Source: Polaribacter sp.
GTDB taxonomy: Bacteria > Bacteroidota > Bacteroidia > Flavobacteriales > Flavobacteriaceae
NCBI GenBank assembly: GCA_029238315.1
Contig: JAQWGI010000025.1
Span: 30,664 to 94,663, forward strand
Direction: 5' to 3'
Length of the DNA stretch: 64,000 bases
Part shown: positions 54,902 to 62,882 of the stretch, piece after piece
How positions within the stretch are numbered: the stretch's first letter is position 1
Layout: each line of letters begins with the position of its first letter
Made by a program: the position numbers and the translations under genes
Notes under the pieces: model-generated
The model's input: the letters and a program-made list of their open reading frames with translations, nothing else
The model's database searches: none
What the model was told of the DNA's origin: nothing

Positions 54902-57385
54902 TTATTTCTTTTTTGCTGTTTTTTTTCTGGTTGCTTTTTTCTTTGGTGCTTTTGCTTCAATTATTTGCTCTACTTCTTCTAACGTTAACTCTTTAGCGTT
55001 GGTAGTTTTAGGCATTTCAATTTTAATTTTTCCTTTTAAAATATGAAACCTACCCCAACGCGCTTTTTCAACCCTAATACCTGCTTCTTCCCAATTATGA
55101 ATTACTTTATCAATTTCTTTTTGCTTTTTAAGCTCAATCAATTCAACAATATTATCATAGGTTAAATGATCAAAATCGTACTTTTTATTTACGTTGATAA
55201 ACATAGAATTCCATTTAATAAATGGTCCAAATCTACCTACACCTTTTTGAACAGGCAAGTTTTCATATTCTGCAATTGGCGCATCCGCTTTTTGTTTTGC
55301 AACAATTAATTCAGTAGCTCTTTCCAAATCTACATCCATAGGATTTTCTCCTCTATCTAGAGAAACATACATCGCTCCAAACTTAATGTAAGGACCAAAC
55401 CTACCATTAGAAACAATTACTTCTTCATTTTCATAAGTACCTAAATTTTTAGGCAATAAAAATAAGTCTAAAGCTTCTTTGAGTGATATTGTTCCTAAGT
55501 TTTGATCTTTTTGCAAACTTGCAAATTGTTTGTCTTCATCATCTCTATCACCAATTTGAGCCATCGCTCCAAATTTCCCTAAACGCACTAAAACCGTTTT
55601 TCCAGATTCTGGATGCTTTCCTAAAACACGTTCTCCACTTTCTCTTTCTGCATTTTCAGAAACAAAAGTTACTGTTGGATGAAATTCGTTATAAAAACCT
55701 TTGATCATTTCTGTCCAATTTTCAATACCTTCAGAAATATCATCAAAAGAAGATTCTACTTTTGCCGTAAAACCAAAATCTAAAATATTAGAGAAATTTG
55801 CAACTAAAAAGTCCGTTACGATGTTTCCAATATCTGTCGGAATTAATTTTCCTTTATCAGAACCTGTTTTCTCAGATAATGAAGCACTAGAAACTGTTCC
55901 GGCTTTTAACGTAAATTGTTCGTATCCTCTCTCTAATCCTTCTGTTTCTCCTTTCTCTACATAACCTCTTCGTTGAACTGTAGAAATTGTTGGTGCATAT
56001 GTTGATGGTCTTCCAATCCCTAATTCTTCTAGTTGTTTTACCAAAGAAGCCTCTGTAAATCTGTATGGCGGGCTCGTAAAACGCTCTGTTGCTGTAATAA
56101 ATTCGTAAGACAATGCTTCGCCAATCTTTAAATTCGGCAACATTCCTGCTTGCTCTTCTTCATCATTATCAACGCCTTCTAAATATACTTTTAAAAATCC
56201 ATCAAACTGAATCATTTCTCCATTTGAAGTAAAGATTTTATTATTTTCAGAATTTTCTATTTTTACATTTGTACGTTCTAATTTAGCATCGCTCATTTGA
56301 GAAGCAATAGTTCTTTTCCAAATTAAATCGTACAATCTGTTTTGATCGTACTCAACATCTACAGAATGTAATTTCATGTCTGTTGGACGAATCGCTTCGT
56401 GCGCTTCTTGCGCGCCTTTATTTTTTGTTTTAAATACTCTTGGCTTACTATATTCAGCTCCATAACTTCCTGTAATTGCTTCTTTAGCTGCAGTTCTTGC
56501 ATCTTCAGACAGATTTAAACTATCTGTTCTCATATAGGTAATTAAACCTGCTTCATACAAACGTTGCGCAACTTGCATCGTTTTCCCAACAGGATAACCT
56601 AACTTTCTTGAAGCCTCTTGCTGTAAAGTAGATGTTGTAAAGGGTGCTGCTGGAGATTTTTTTGCTGGTTTTTTTGTTAAATCTGCTATAGAAAAATCTG
56701 CAGTTGCAGATGATTTTAAAAATGCTTCTGCGGCTTTTCTTGTATCAAAACTCTTTGGAATTGCCGCTTTAAATGTTTTTCCGTCTGTGTTGGAAAACTG
56801 AGCAACAACTTTATAACTTGCTGTTGTTTTAAATTCTTGAATACTTCTTTCTCTCTCTACAATTAAACGCACCGCAACAGATTGAACTCTTCCTGCAGAT
56901 AAACCTCCTTTTACTTTTCTCCATAAAATTGGAGACAACTCATACCCAACCAACCTATCTAAAACTCTACGCGCTTGTTGTGCGTTAACCATATTGTAAT
57001 TGATATCTCTTGGGTTTTCTACAGCTTTTAAAATTGCTTTTTTTGTAATTTCATGAAAAACAATTCGTTTTGTATTCGCATCTGTAAGACTTAACTGTTC
57101 TTTTAAATGCCAAGCAATAGCTTCTCCCTCTCGATCCTCATCACTTGCCAACCAAACAGTATCTGCTTTTTTTGCCAATGCTTTTAACTTTTTTACCACT
57201 GCTTTTTTATCTTCAGAAACAATATATTCTGGCATAAAATCGCCATCAACATTAATTCCTAATTCTTTAGAGGGTAAATCTGCAATATGGCCAAAACTAG
57301 ATGCTACTTGAAAATCTTTACCAAGAAACTTCTCGATCGTTTTTGCTTTTGCTGGTGACTCTACTATTACTAAATTCTTTGCCAT
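54902..57385 (-). CDS. topA: DNA topoisomerase I
   Basis: The ATG at 57385 gives 827 residues starting MAKNLVIVESPAKAKTIEKFLG; the upstream TTG frame is not needed. The Toprim acidic motif is LASDEDREGEAIAWHL and the active Tyr is in GLITYMRTDS. No Cys4 zinc fingers are present. The C-terminus instead has repeated modules (GKTVLVRLGKFGAMAQIG; NGRFGPYIKFG; GRFGPFIKWN) and a KKKATRKKTAKKK tail. It relaxes negative supercoils. Its promoter faces the miaB start. Confidence 0.97.
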   Translation of the reverse strand: MAKNLVIVESPAKAKTIEKFLGKDFQVASSFGHIADLPSKELGINVDGDFMPEYIVSEDKKAVVKKLKALAKKADTVWLASDEDREGEAIAWHLKEQLSLTDANTKRIVFHEITKKAILKAVENPRDINYNMVNAQQARRVLDRLVGYELSPILWRKVKGGLSAGRVQSVAVRLIVERERSIQEFKTTASYKVVAQFSNTDGKTFKAAIPKSFDTRKAAEAFLKSSATADFSIADLTKKPAKKSPAAPFTTSTLQQEASRKLGYPVGKTMQVAQRLYEAGLITYMRTDSLNLSEDARTAAKEAITGSYGAEYSKPRVFKTKNKGAQEAHEAIRPTDMKLHSVDVEYDQNRLYDLIWKRTIASQMSDAKLERTNVKIENSENNKIFTSNGEMIQFDGFLKVYLEGVDNDEEEQAGMLPNLKIGEALSYEFITATERFTSPPYRFTEASLVKQLEELGIGRPSTYAPTISTVQRRGYVEKGETEGLERGYEQFTLKAGTVSSASLSEKTGSDKGKLIPTDIGNIVTDFLVANFSNILDFGFTAKVESSFDDISEGIENWTEMIKGFYNEFHPTVTFVSENAERESGERVLGKHPESGKTVLVRLGKFGAMAQIGDRDDEDKQFASLQKDQNLGTISLKEALDLFLLPKNLGTYENEEVIVSNGRFGPYIKFGAMYVSLDRGENPMDVDLERATELIVAKQKADAPIAEYENLPVQKGVGRFGPFIKWNSMFINVNKKYDFDHLTYDNIVELIELKKQKEIDKVIHNWEEAGIRVEKARWGRFHILKGKIKIEMPKTTNAKELTLEEVEQIIEAKAPKKKATRKKTAKKK

Positions 57386-57439
57386 AAATCTTCTCAATTG
57401 AAATAATTACTCCTTATATATGTATGTAATTTCGGATTG

Positions 57440-57469
57440 CAAAAGTAGGAAGTTTTTTTTTATAACAAA
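57440..57469 (-). promoter_or_regulatory. topA promoter
   Basis: On the minus strand TTTG (57466-57469), 18 bases, TACTTTTG (57440-57447), about 55 bases before the topA ATG. Both boxes match the consensus; the spacer is one base short. Confidence 0.65.
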
Positions 57470-57554
57470 TTATTGAGTCATTATTTGATGAATTTAAATA
57501 CATATATCGACGTTAAATTTCTGCCAATATGTCATAAAATATAGAATTTGGTTG

Positions 57555-57562
57555 TATATTTG
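57555..57562 (+). promoter_or_regulatory. -7 element of the truncated miaB
   Basis: TATATTTG matches TAnnTTTG and lies 16 bases before the ATG at 57578. No clear TTTG at the right distance. Confidence 0.5.
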
Positions 57563-57577
57563 CCGTTCATTTTGATT

Positions 57578-57697
57578 ATGAATATGGAACAAATAGAGAA
57601 GGTAATAGATGAAAATTTACAAGGAAAAGCACTTGTAAAAGAGCGCAATCCTAAAAACTCAAAAAAACTTTATATAGAAAGTTATGTTCGTACATAA
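57578..57697 (+). pseudogene. miaB: 5' fragment of miaB (tRNA methylthiotransferase) cut by the integrated element
   Basis: The 39-residue frame reads MNMEQIEKVIDENLQGKALV and continues to KKLYIESYVRT before a stop. In flavobacterial MiaB the same start continues IESYGC, where Cys is the first Fe-S ligand. Identity is lost exactly after the Tyr codon plus one G. The remaining 430 or so residues are not in this window. A promoter box precedes it, and its position divergent from topA is the usual place of miaB. I infer that a recombinase-mobilised element inserted here; the rest of miaB may lie beyond the far end of the array. Confidence 0.75.
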
Positions 57698-57699
57698 CT
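57680..57699. other. Junction site: 7-bp inverted arms around 6 bp (left attachment site)
   Basis: AGTTATG-TTCGTA-CATAACT is a perfect inverted repeat around a 6-base centre, the usual geometry of a tyrosine-recombinase core site. The left arm is also miaB coding sequence (codons for Ser-Tyr), and it equals the first bases of the first cassette core, GTTATGCAC. Confidence 0.7.
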
Positions 57700-57734
57700 A
57701 CTTTATTTTCAATACTTTACATTTGTTTAATATT

Positions 57735-57755
57735 AAGTTATACCCAAGTTATACC
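57735..57755 (+). repeat. Tandem direct repeats AAGTTATACC upstream of the recombinase gene
   Basis: AAGTTATACC occurs at 57735-57744 and 57746-57755. Both contain GTTATAC, close to the GTTATG core. They could be accessory recombinase-binding sites or an operator, because they lie 36-56 bp before the recombinase ATG. Confidence 0.6.
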
Positions 57756-57790
57756 TAAAATAAGATTTTTTTTAATACCTTTCCGTTTGA

Positions 57791-59509
57791 ATGGAAAGAA
57801 GTAAAAAAAGATTAGAGGTTTTAAGGGAATATGGTTGGAGTGAATCTAACCAAGAACAATTCTTCCAATTTGCTAATAAGATTATAGGAGAAACCTTCAA
57901 GGGAACTTTCACCATCAAACAAGTTAAAAATCGTTGGTTTTGGTATTATAAATTCAGTAATAACAAAATTAGCCCAAGAACAAAATATCTATGTTCTTGT
58001 GATGTTGAATTAGAAAAATCAGAAACATCTTTTCAATTTGCAACTCAAATCTTTTTAGAGAAAATAAATCATAATTTTTCCAACAAGAATGTAATTGAAC
58101 CTTTACTATCAAAATATGTGAAAGAATACATTTCAATTTGCATGGAAGATGGTGGTTTAGAATACAAAAAAAGAGGTTCTTCTCATGTTTTAACTTATAA
58201 TTCAGAAATAGAAACCAAACGAAATATATCAACAATGAAAAGAAGAGTTATTACTCTTACTGAATTTGATTTGTTCTGTTTGGAAAAAAAGATAAAAACA
58301 ATTGATGCGGGAAAAAGTGAAGATTTTAGAGTTGTGATTAAAGAATATCTTTTGAAACTCAAATCAAGGAATAAAAAAGGGAGAAATGGTGATGAGGTTG
58401 GAAAAAATAAATTATCAAGAGCAACTCTAAAATTACATCTCCAATCAGTTCGTATGTTTCTAAATTGGATTTGTAAACCGGTAAGTGAGTTTGGAAAAGG
58501 TATTCTTAAACAACATCACATTACAGTTGGTTATCAAAATTTACTTCTAAATACAGTAATGGGTGAGGTAAAAAATGAACAAAGAATATTTGAGGATTTC
58601 AGTAGAAAAAATTATGAGAAGGTTTTAACAGATTGTCAAAATTATATTGCTGAAACTTGGAGATTGTATTGTAAGTATAATGGTGATAGAGAGAGAATAC
58701 GAGAAGAAAGATTTAGTTATAATAAAAAACTAAAAGATGGCACACTAAACGGAAATAAACATAAAAATCAACCAAAGGAAATGATTGTAATGAGTGATAT
58801 TGTTTTCTTTGTTAGTTTCATTCAATTAGGATATGGAACAAGAATTACAGAAATATTACAAAGTTTTAGAAATTTTGATGCATGGAAAAAAAATGCTAAA
58901 AATGTAAAAACCCAAGTAAGTTCTTATTTGAGTAAAGATGATGGAGATGAAGAAAACTCACACCACTACAACCTTGTAATTAATAATTCAAAAAAGAAGA
59001 GTAGAACTATTCCTATTACAGATGTAATATTCTCTTGGAACGAACCACCAAAAGGAGTTCCATTTCAAAAGAGGAAAAGAAATAAAGAAGAAAGATATGA
59101 TGTATGGGAAACTAATATTATTGATGTAATATTTGAATTGTTTTATCCAAAAGAACATCCTAAAACTTTTCCTTCACCTAACCTCAACGAAAAACCTTAT
59201 GAGGGATATTCTACTAATTGGTATATGAATATATTCAAAAAGAGATTGGTAAATAGTGAAGATTTGAATTGGAAAAAATATGGTATTTCAACCTCTCATC
59301 ACCTTCGTTCATACTTTGTATCATATATGTTTTTGCAAGATGTGAGAATTGAAGATGTGATTGAAATAACAGGTCATTCATATACAACTGCTATTTCTTA
59401 TTACAGAAGAATTAATACACAAATGATGAGGGATACTTTATCACATAGAGATTTGAAATCTATTTTACAGAAGAATAAGATTAACAATAAAAAGAGTTAT
59501 GCACAATAA
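57791..59509 (+). CDS. Large tyrosine recombinase at the head of the cassette array
   Basis: The 572-residue protein carries the complete catalytic set: R351 in LGYGTRITEIL, H503-R506 in SHHLRSYF, H529 in ITGHSY, and Y538 in SYYRRI. NNSKKKSRTIPI may give the beta-hairpin Lys. A core-binding helix region with RATLKLHLQSVRMFLNWI lies near residue 212. It is much longer than Xer or IntI proteins (about 300-340). The Arg-to-His interval is 152 residues, against about 96 in XerD and 131 in IntI1 as I recall them, leaving room for an insertion. Its last codons (Tyr-Ala-Gln-stop) overlap the first cassette core at 59496-59504. It is transcribed toward the array. Confidence 0.93.
   Translation: MERSKKRLEVLREYGWSESNQEQFFQFANKIIGETFKGTFTIKQVKNRWFWYYKFSNNKISPRTKYLCSCDVELEKSETSFQFATQIFLEKINHNFSNKNVIEPLLSKYVKEYISICMEDGGLEYKKRGSSHVLTYNSEIETKRNISTMKRRVITLTEFDLFCLEKKIKTIDAGKSEDFRVVIKEYLLKLKSRNKKGRNGDEVGKNKLSRATLKLHLQSVRMFLNWICKPVSEFGKGILKQHHITVGYQNLLLNTVMGEVKNEQRIFEDFSRKNYEKVLTDCQNYIAETWRLYCKYNGDRERIREERFSYNKKLKDGTLNGNKHKNQPKEMIVMSDIVFFVSFIQLGYGTRITEILQSFRNFDAWKKNAKNVKTQVSSYLSKDDGDEENSHHYNLVINNSKKKSRTIPITDVIFSWNEPPKGVPFQKRKRNKEERYDVWETNIIDVIFELFYPKEHPKTFPSPNLNEKPYEGYSTNWYMNIFKKRLVNSEDLNWKKYGISTSHHLRSYFVSYMFLQDVRIEDVIEITGHSYTTAISYYRRINTQMMRDTLSHRDLKSILQKNKINNKKSYAQ
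59496..59504 (+). other. First cassette boundary (attI-like) inside the recombinase 3' end
   Basis: GTTATGCAC lies in the last codons of the recombinase gene, and its exact reverse complement GTGCATAAC stands at 60459-60467, the end of the first cassette. The crossover point is expected after the G, so the first cassette supplies the end of the recombinase frame. Confidence 0.75.
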
Positions 59510-59559
59510 GGAAAAGTAATAGTCGTTTCTAAAAATAATATAATTTAAACACAATACGA

Positions 59560-60450
59560 ATGAAAAAATCAATTTTACTATTTACTATCTTATTAACAAT
59601 TCTTAGTAGTTGTGATAAAGATGATGTAAACGCCAATTCAGAATCCTGTTATACAAATTCAAACGCCCAATCAATCGTTCATGATGGCATAAATAGAGAA
59701 TATGTGTTGTATATGCCTAACTCTTATGACGGTGCAACCGCAGTTCCCGTGTTGTTTAATTTTCATGGTTTTGGAGGAAGTGCAAGTGAATTTATGCAAG
59801 AAGCAGATATGCGCTCATTGGCAGAAGCTGACACTTTTATTTTAATCTATCCTCAAGGAAGTTGTTTAGACGGTTCTTCTCACTGGAATGCTTGTCCTGC
59901 TGGTGGAGACAATAAAAGTAATGCTGATGATTTTGGTTTTGTCGAAGCCATAATAAATGAGCTTTCATCTCAATATAATGTTGATGTGGAGAGAATTTAT
60001 GCCGCTGGATATTCAAATGGTGGTATGATGGCATATGGACTTGCGAATTATAAAAGTGATTTAATTGCTGCGGTAGCATCTGTTTCTGGAGCAATGTTAG
60101 ATTGTACGGGACCTACAAATCATCCTATGCCTGTAGTACATCTTCATGGAACTTCTGATGGAGTTCTCCCCTATAATGGAGGCAATGGTTGGAACTCTGC
60201 GCAAAGTACCTTAGACCATTGGATTGATTTTAATAATACAACAACAAATCCAACTGTAAGCACTGACAATAGCGGAGGTATGACAATTGAGCATTATGCC
60301 TATGACCAAGGAGATAGCTCAGTTTCTGTTGAGCATTATAAATACATTGGAGGAGACCATGTTTGGTTTAACGCAACTTTTCAAGGTCAGAACACATCTG
60401 AAATCGTTTGGGGTTTTGTATCACAGTATGATATAAATGGATTGAGATAA
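59560..60450 (+). CDS. Cassette 1: LpqC/polyhydroxybutyrate-depolymerase-like esterase lipoprotein
   Basis: The 296-residue protein has a lipobox (TILSSCDKD). Its alpha/beta-hydrolase fold shows VLFNFHGFGGSASEFMQ, FILIYPQGSC, CPAGGDNKSNADDFGFVEAII, the nucleophile elbow AAGYSNGGMMAYGLA, HLHGTSDGVLPY with the likely Asp, and GGDHVW with the likely His. It resembles feruloyl esterase and PHB depolymerase families. It lies 51 bp after the recombinase and is the sole gene of the first unit (59497-60585). Confidence 0.85.
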   Translation: MKKSILLFTILLTILSSCDKDDVNANSESCYTNSNAQSIVHDGINREYVLYMPNSYDGATAVPVLFNFHGFGGSASEFMQEADMRSLAEADTFILIYPQGSCLDGSSHWNACPAGGDNKSNADDFGFVEAIINELSSQYNVDVERIYAAGYSNGGMMAYGLANYKSDLIAAVASVSGAMLDCTGPTNHPMPVVHLHGTSDGVLPYNGGNGWNSAQSTLDHWIDFNNTTTNPTVSTDNSGGMTIEHYAYDQGDSSVSVEHYKYIGGDHVWFNATFQGQNTSEIVWGFVSQYDINGLR

Positions 60451-60458
60451 AGAATAAA

Positions 60459-60593
60459 GTGCATAACAATGTATATAAAAAATAGGCGAAACAGTAATAA
60501 ATTCAAGGCTTTTGGTTCTTATCAAAGTTTGTACTTAACTGAAAGTTCTGTGCTTAGAAATCGCCTACTTTTCATATACTAAACGTTACCTGC
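60459..60593 (+). repeat. attC-like site A (ends cassette 1)
   Basis: The 135-bp imperfect palindrome has GTGCATAAC, a 3-nt spacer (AAT) and GTATATAAAAAATAGGCGA on the left. On the right it has TCGCCTACTTTTCATATAC, a 5-nt spacer (TAAAC) and GTTACCTGC. The unequal spacers mimic the unpaired bases of integron attC sites. Confidence 0.8.
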
Positions 60594-60628
60594 AAGTTGA
60601 ACAAAAAAACGTCACATAGAAGAAAATT

Positions 60629-61186
60629 ATGAAAAAAACTATAATATATTTCCTCTTTACAGCCATATTAGTTGGATGTAATATGAATCCAAATAAAGAA
60701 GAAAGGATAAAAAAACTCGAAACCGATAATGAAATATTATTGAAAAAAATAGGTAACCTTGAGAATAAAATTGAATCAAACCAAACTAATAAAACAGTTA
60801 CAAAAGAAAACAATATGGATTTAGGAGCATTTTCAGTTAGTCTTAGTGTTAAAGACTTAAAAGTATCAAAGAAGTTTTATGAAAATCTTGGGTTTATACA
60901 ACTCGGAGGAGATTTGGAAAAAAACTATCTAATAATGAAAAATCAAAATTCAGTAATTGGGTTATTCCAAGGTATGTTTGAGGGTAATATATTAACTTTT
61001 AACCCAGGTTGGGATGAAAACGCAAAAGAAATTGAAACTTTTGTCGATGTTAGAAAAATTCAGGAAGAATTAAAAAGTAATGGAATTAATATTGGAACTG
61101 AAATCGATAAAAGTACTTCAGGACCTGCGAGTTTTATGACAACTGACCCAGACGGAAATGTAATCTTAATTGACCAACATAGATAA
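60629..61186 (+). CDS. Cassette 2: VOC/glyoxalase-fold lipoprotein
   Basis: The 185-residue protein has a lipobox (ILVGCNMN). A short coiled coil follows at residues 22-55 (ERIKKLETDNEILLKKIGNLENKI). One VOC domain begins near residue 66 (GAFSVSLSVKDLKVSKKFYENLGF) and ends PASFMTTDPDGNVILIDQH. VOC proteins bind metal and small molecules in glyoxalases, dioxygenases and resistance proteins. A single VOC module tethered to the envelope is unusual, and no function can be given. Unit limits are 60586-61404. Confidence 0.85.
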   Translation: MKKTIIYFLFTAILVGCNMNPNKEERIKKLETDNEILLKKIGNLENKIESNQTNKTVTKENNMDLGAFSVSLSVKDLKVSKKFYENLGFIQLGGDLEKNYLIMKNQNSVIGLFQGMFEGNILTFNPGWDENAKEIETFVDVRKIQEELKSNGINIGTEIDKSTSGPASFMTTDPDGNVILIDQHR

Positions 61187-61213
61187 TAGAATTATACAGG
61201 TTAAAAAAAGCCA

Positions 61214-61413
61214 GCAGGTAACAATGTATATAAAACATAGCTATTACAGGCTTTCCGAGAGGTTTGTGTATATTTTCGAAGTCCGCCAAATTTTTTAATT
61301 TGGCTTTTTGATAAAATAAGATAAAAAGAAAATTAAAAAATTCGGCTCGTGCATAATCCGAAAGGTAAGTGTCTATTTACACGCTACGTTTCATATACGA
61401 GACGTTGTGGCAC
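61214..61413 (+). repeat. attC-like site B (ends cassette 2)
   Basis: The 200-bp site runs from GCAGGTAAC (reverse complement of GTTACCTGC at 60585) to GTTGTGGCAC. Outer arms are GTATATAAAACATAGC and GCTACGTTTCATATAC. Inside is a perfect hairpin, GCCAAATT-TTTT-AATTTGGC, and TTCGG...CCGAA. It is nearly identical to site D (about eight differences over 180 bp by eye). Confidence 0.82.
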
Positions 61414-61428
61414 ATTTAAGAAAACCCT

Positions 61429-61962
61429 ATGAAAACATTAATATTTCTCATTTATTTACCAATTCTAATCGGATTTAGTACGTCTGAAACTGATAATTTC
61501 GAGATTGAAAACGGCAAATTAATATGGCAAAAAGTTTATGAAACTGAATTGACAAAGGAGCAGTTAACTGACAAAATTAAAAATTCAGGTAATTTCAAAA
61601 ATGTGGAATTAAACGAGAGCGGAATAATTGCGGAAATCACAAATCTTACACTTGACTACAAAGGATATGGTTTGTCCGAAATGTCAACGCCAATTTATAT
61701 TGCAAGAAATAGCGTAAATTCTTTCGTGCAAATTGAGTTTAAAGAGAGTAAATATCGTGTGTCTATCAAAAATATAAAATTGAAACAAAATTATGATGAT
61801 GCTTTATCAAATCAAGGTGAAATGACTGATTTAGAAGTTTTCGCACTCAAGAAAAGAAACACAGAATTTAAATCAAGTTTTCTAGAAAAATCATCTAAAA
61901 TTATAAACTTTACATTCGAAAATATAACTGAATTTAAAGTAAAAGAAAAAGACAAGTGGTAA
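61429..61962 (+). CDS. Cassette 3: unknown exported protein (possibly DUF4468-like)
   Basis: The 177-residue protein starts MKTLIFLIYLPILIGFSTSE, a Sec signal with no lipobox Cys. The mature part (NGKLIWQKVYETELTKEQLTDKIKN, then a beta-rich middle FVQIEFKESKYRVSIKNIKL) recalls DUF4468, a TBP-like fold of exported Bacteroidota proteins, but I am not certain. The start codon is 24 bp from the unit boundary, the same distance as in cassette 4. Unit limits 61405-62100. Confidence 0.7.
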   Translation: MKTLIFLIYLPILIGFSTSETDNFEIENGKLIWQKVYETELTKEQLTDKIKNSGNFKNVELNESGIIAEITNLTLDYKGYGLSEMSTPIYIARNSVNSFVQIEFKESKYRVSIKNIKLKQNYDDALSNQGEMTDLEVFALKKRNTEFKSSFLEKSSKIINFTFENITEFKVKEKDKW

Positions 61963-61969
61963 GAAAAAC

Positions 61970-62109
61970 GTGCCACAACACCGTGTATAAAAAATTGCTA
62001 TTTTTAGCTTCACCAAAAGTTGTTGCTCTTTTGCCAACTTCAGAATTTCCGTTGGAAATTCCTCGTTGACAAAATCGCAACTTTTTATACACGTAGAACG
62101 TTGTGCGTA
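61970..62109 (+). repeat. attC-like site C (ends cassette 3)
   Basis: The 140-bp site begins GTGCCACAAC, reverse complement of GTTGTGGCAC at 61404, and ends GTTGTGCGTA. Arms are GTGTATAAAAAATTGC and GCAACTTTTTATACAC. The interior differs from sites B and D but has its own hairpin, GAATTTCC-GTT-GGAAATTC. The ends are conserved although the middle is not, as expected for attC sites. Confidence 0.8.
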
Positions 62110-62124
62110 ATTTGACCAAACCAT

Positions 62125-62874
62125 ATGAAAAAAACAACATTATTGATTTTTCTGATTTTAGGTACTTTAAATGTCTTTAGTCAAAACATAAAAACTGACT
62201 CTTTAAAACAGAAGGAAAATATTAAATTTAAATACGAAACTTTAATTGTACCAACTGTATTAATTGGTTATGGAATTGTTGGTCTTGAAAGTCACACACT
62301 TGAATCAATAAATACGAATACAAGAGATGAAATAATTGAAAACATTGACAATAAATTTACTATCGATGATTTTTCACAATATAGTCCATTCTTAACTGTG
62401 TACGGATTAAATGCAATCGGAATTAAAGGAAAAAACAATTTTAAGGATAGAACAATAATTTTAGGAACTGCTTATCTCATTATGGGAGGAACTGTGAATA
62501 TAATTAAGAGAACTGGTAATGTTGAAAGACCTGATGGTTCTTCTAAAAACTCTTTTCCTTCTGGTCATACTGCAACAGCATTTATGGGAGCTGAATTTTT
62601 GTATCAAGAATACAAAGATGTTTCTATTTGGTATGGCGTTGCTGGTTACGTTGTAGCAACAGGAACTGGAATGTTCAGAATGTATAATAATAGACATTGG
62701 CTGACTGATGTTGCAGCAGGTGCTGGGATTGGAATTTTAAGCACTAAAATCGCTTACTGGATTCATCCTTTAATAAAAAGAACGATATTTAAAGACAGAG
62801 AAAGTGCAAACGGAATTGTTATGCCTTTTTATAATGGACGAGAATATGGATTAGGATTATCAATGACATTCTGA
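62125..62874 (+). CDS. Cassette 4: PAP2-type membrane phosphatase
   Basis: The 249-residue protein has a signal peptide (GTLNVFSQN) and membrane segments. The three phosphatase motifs are KRTGNVERPDGSSKNSF, FPSGHTAT and RMYNNRHWLTDVAAGAGIG, so the catalytic His residues are present. Relatives remove phosphate from lipid phosphates such as undecaprenyl pyrophosphate or lipid A. It has a C-terminal extension, FYNGREYGLGLSMTF, that looks like an outer-membrane strand. Unit limits 62101-63075. Confidence 0.88.
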   Translation: MKKTTLLIFLILGTLNVFSQNIKTDSLKQKENIKFKYETLIVPTVLIGYGIVGLESHTLESINTNTRDEIIENIDNKFTIDDFSQYSPFLTVYGLNAIGIKGKNNFKDRTIILGTAYLIMGGTVNIIKRTGNVERPDGSSKNSFPSGHTATAFMGAEFLYQEYKDVSIWYGVAGYVVATGTGMFRMYNNRHWLTDVAAGAGIGILSTKIAYWIHPLIKRTIFKDRESANGIVMPFYNGREYGLGLSMTF

Positions 62875-62882
62875 AAAAAAAC

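Noticed and set aside
57681..59509. Classical integron with IntI
   Set aside because: The recombinase is 572 aa, is transcribed toward the array, and the cores read GTTRYNN rather than GTTRRRY. The similarity is of architecture, not of a known class.
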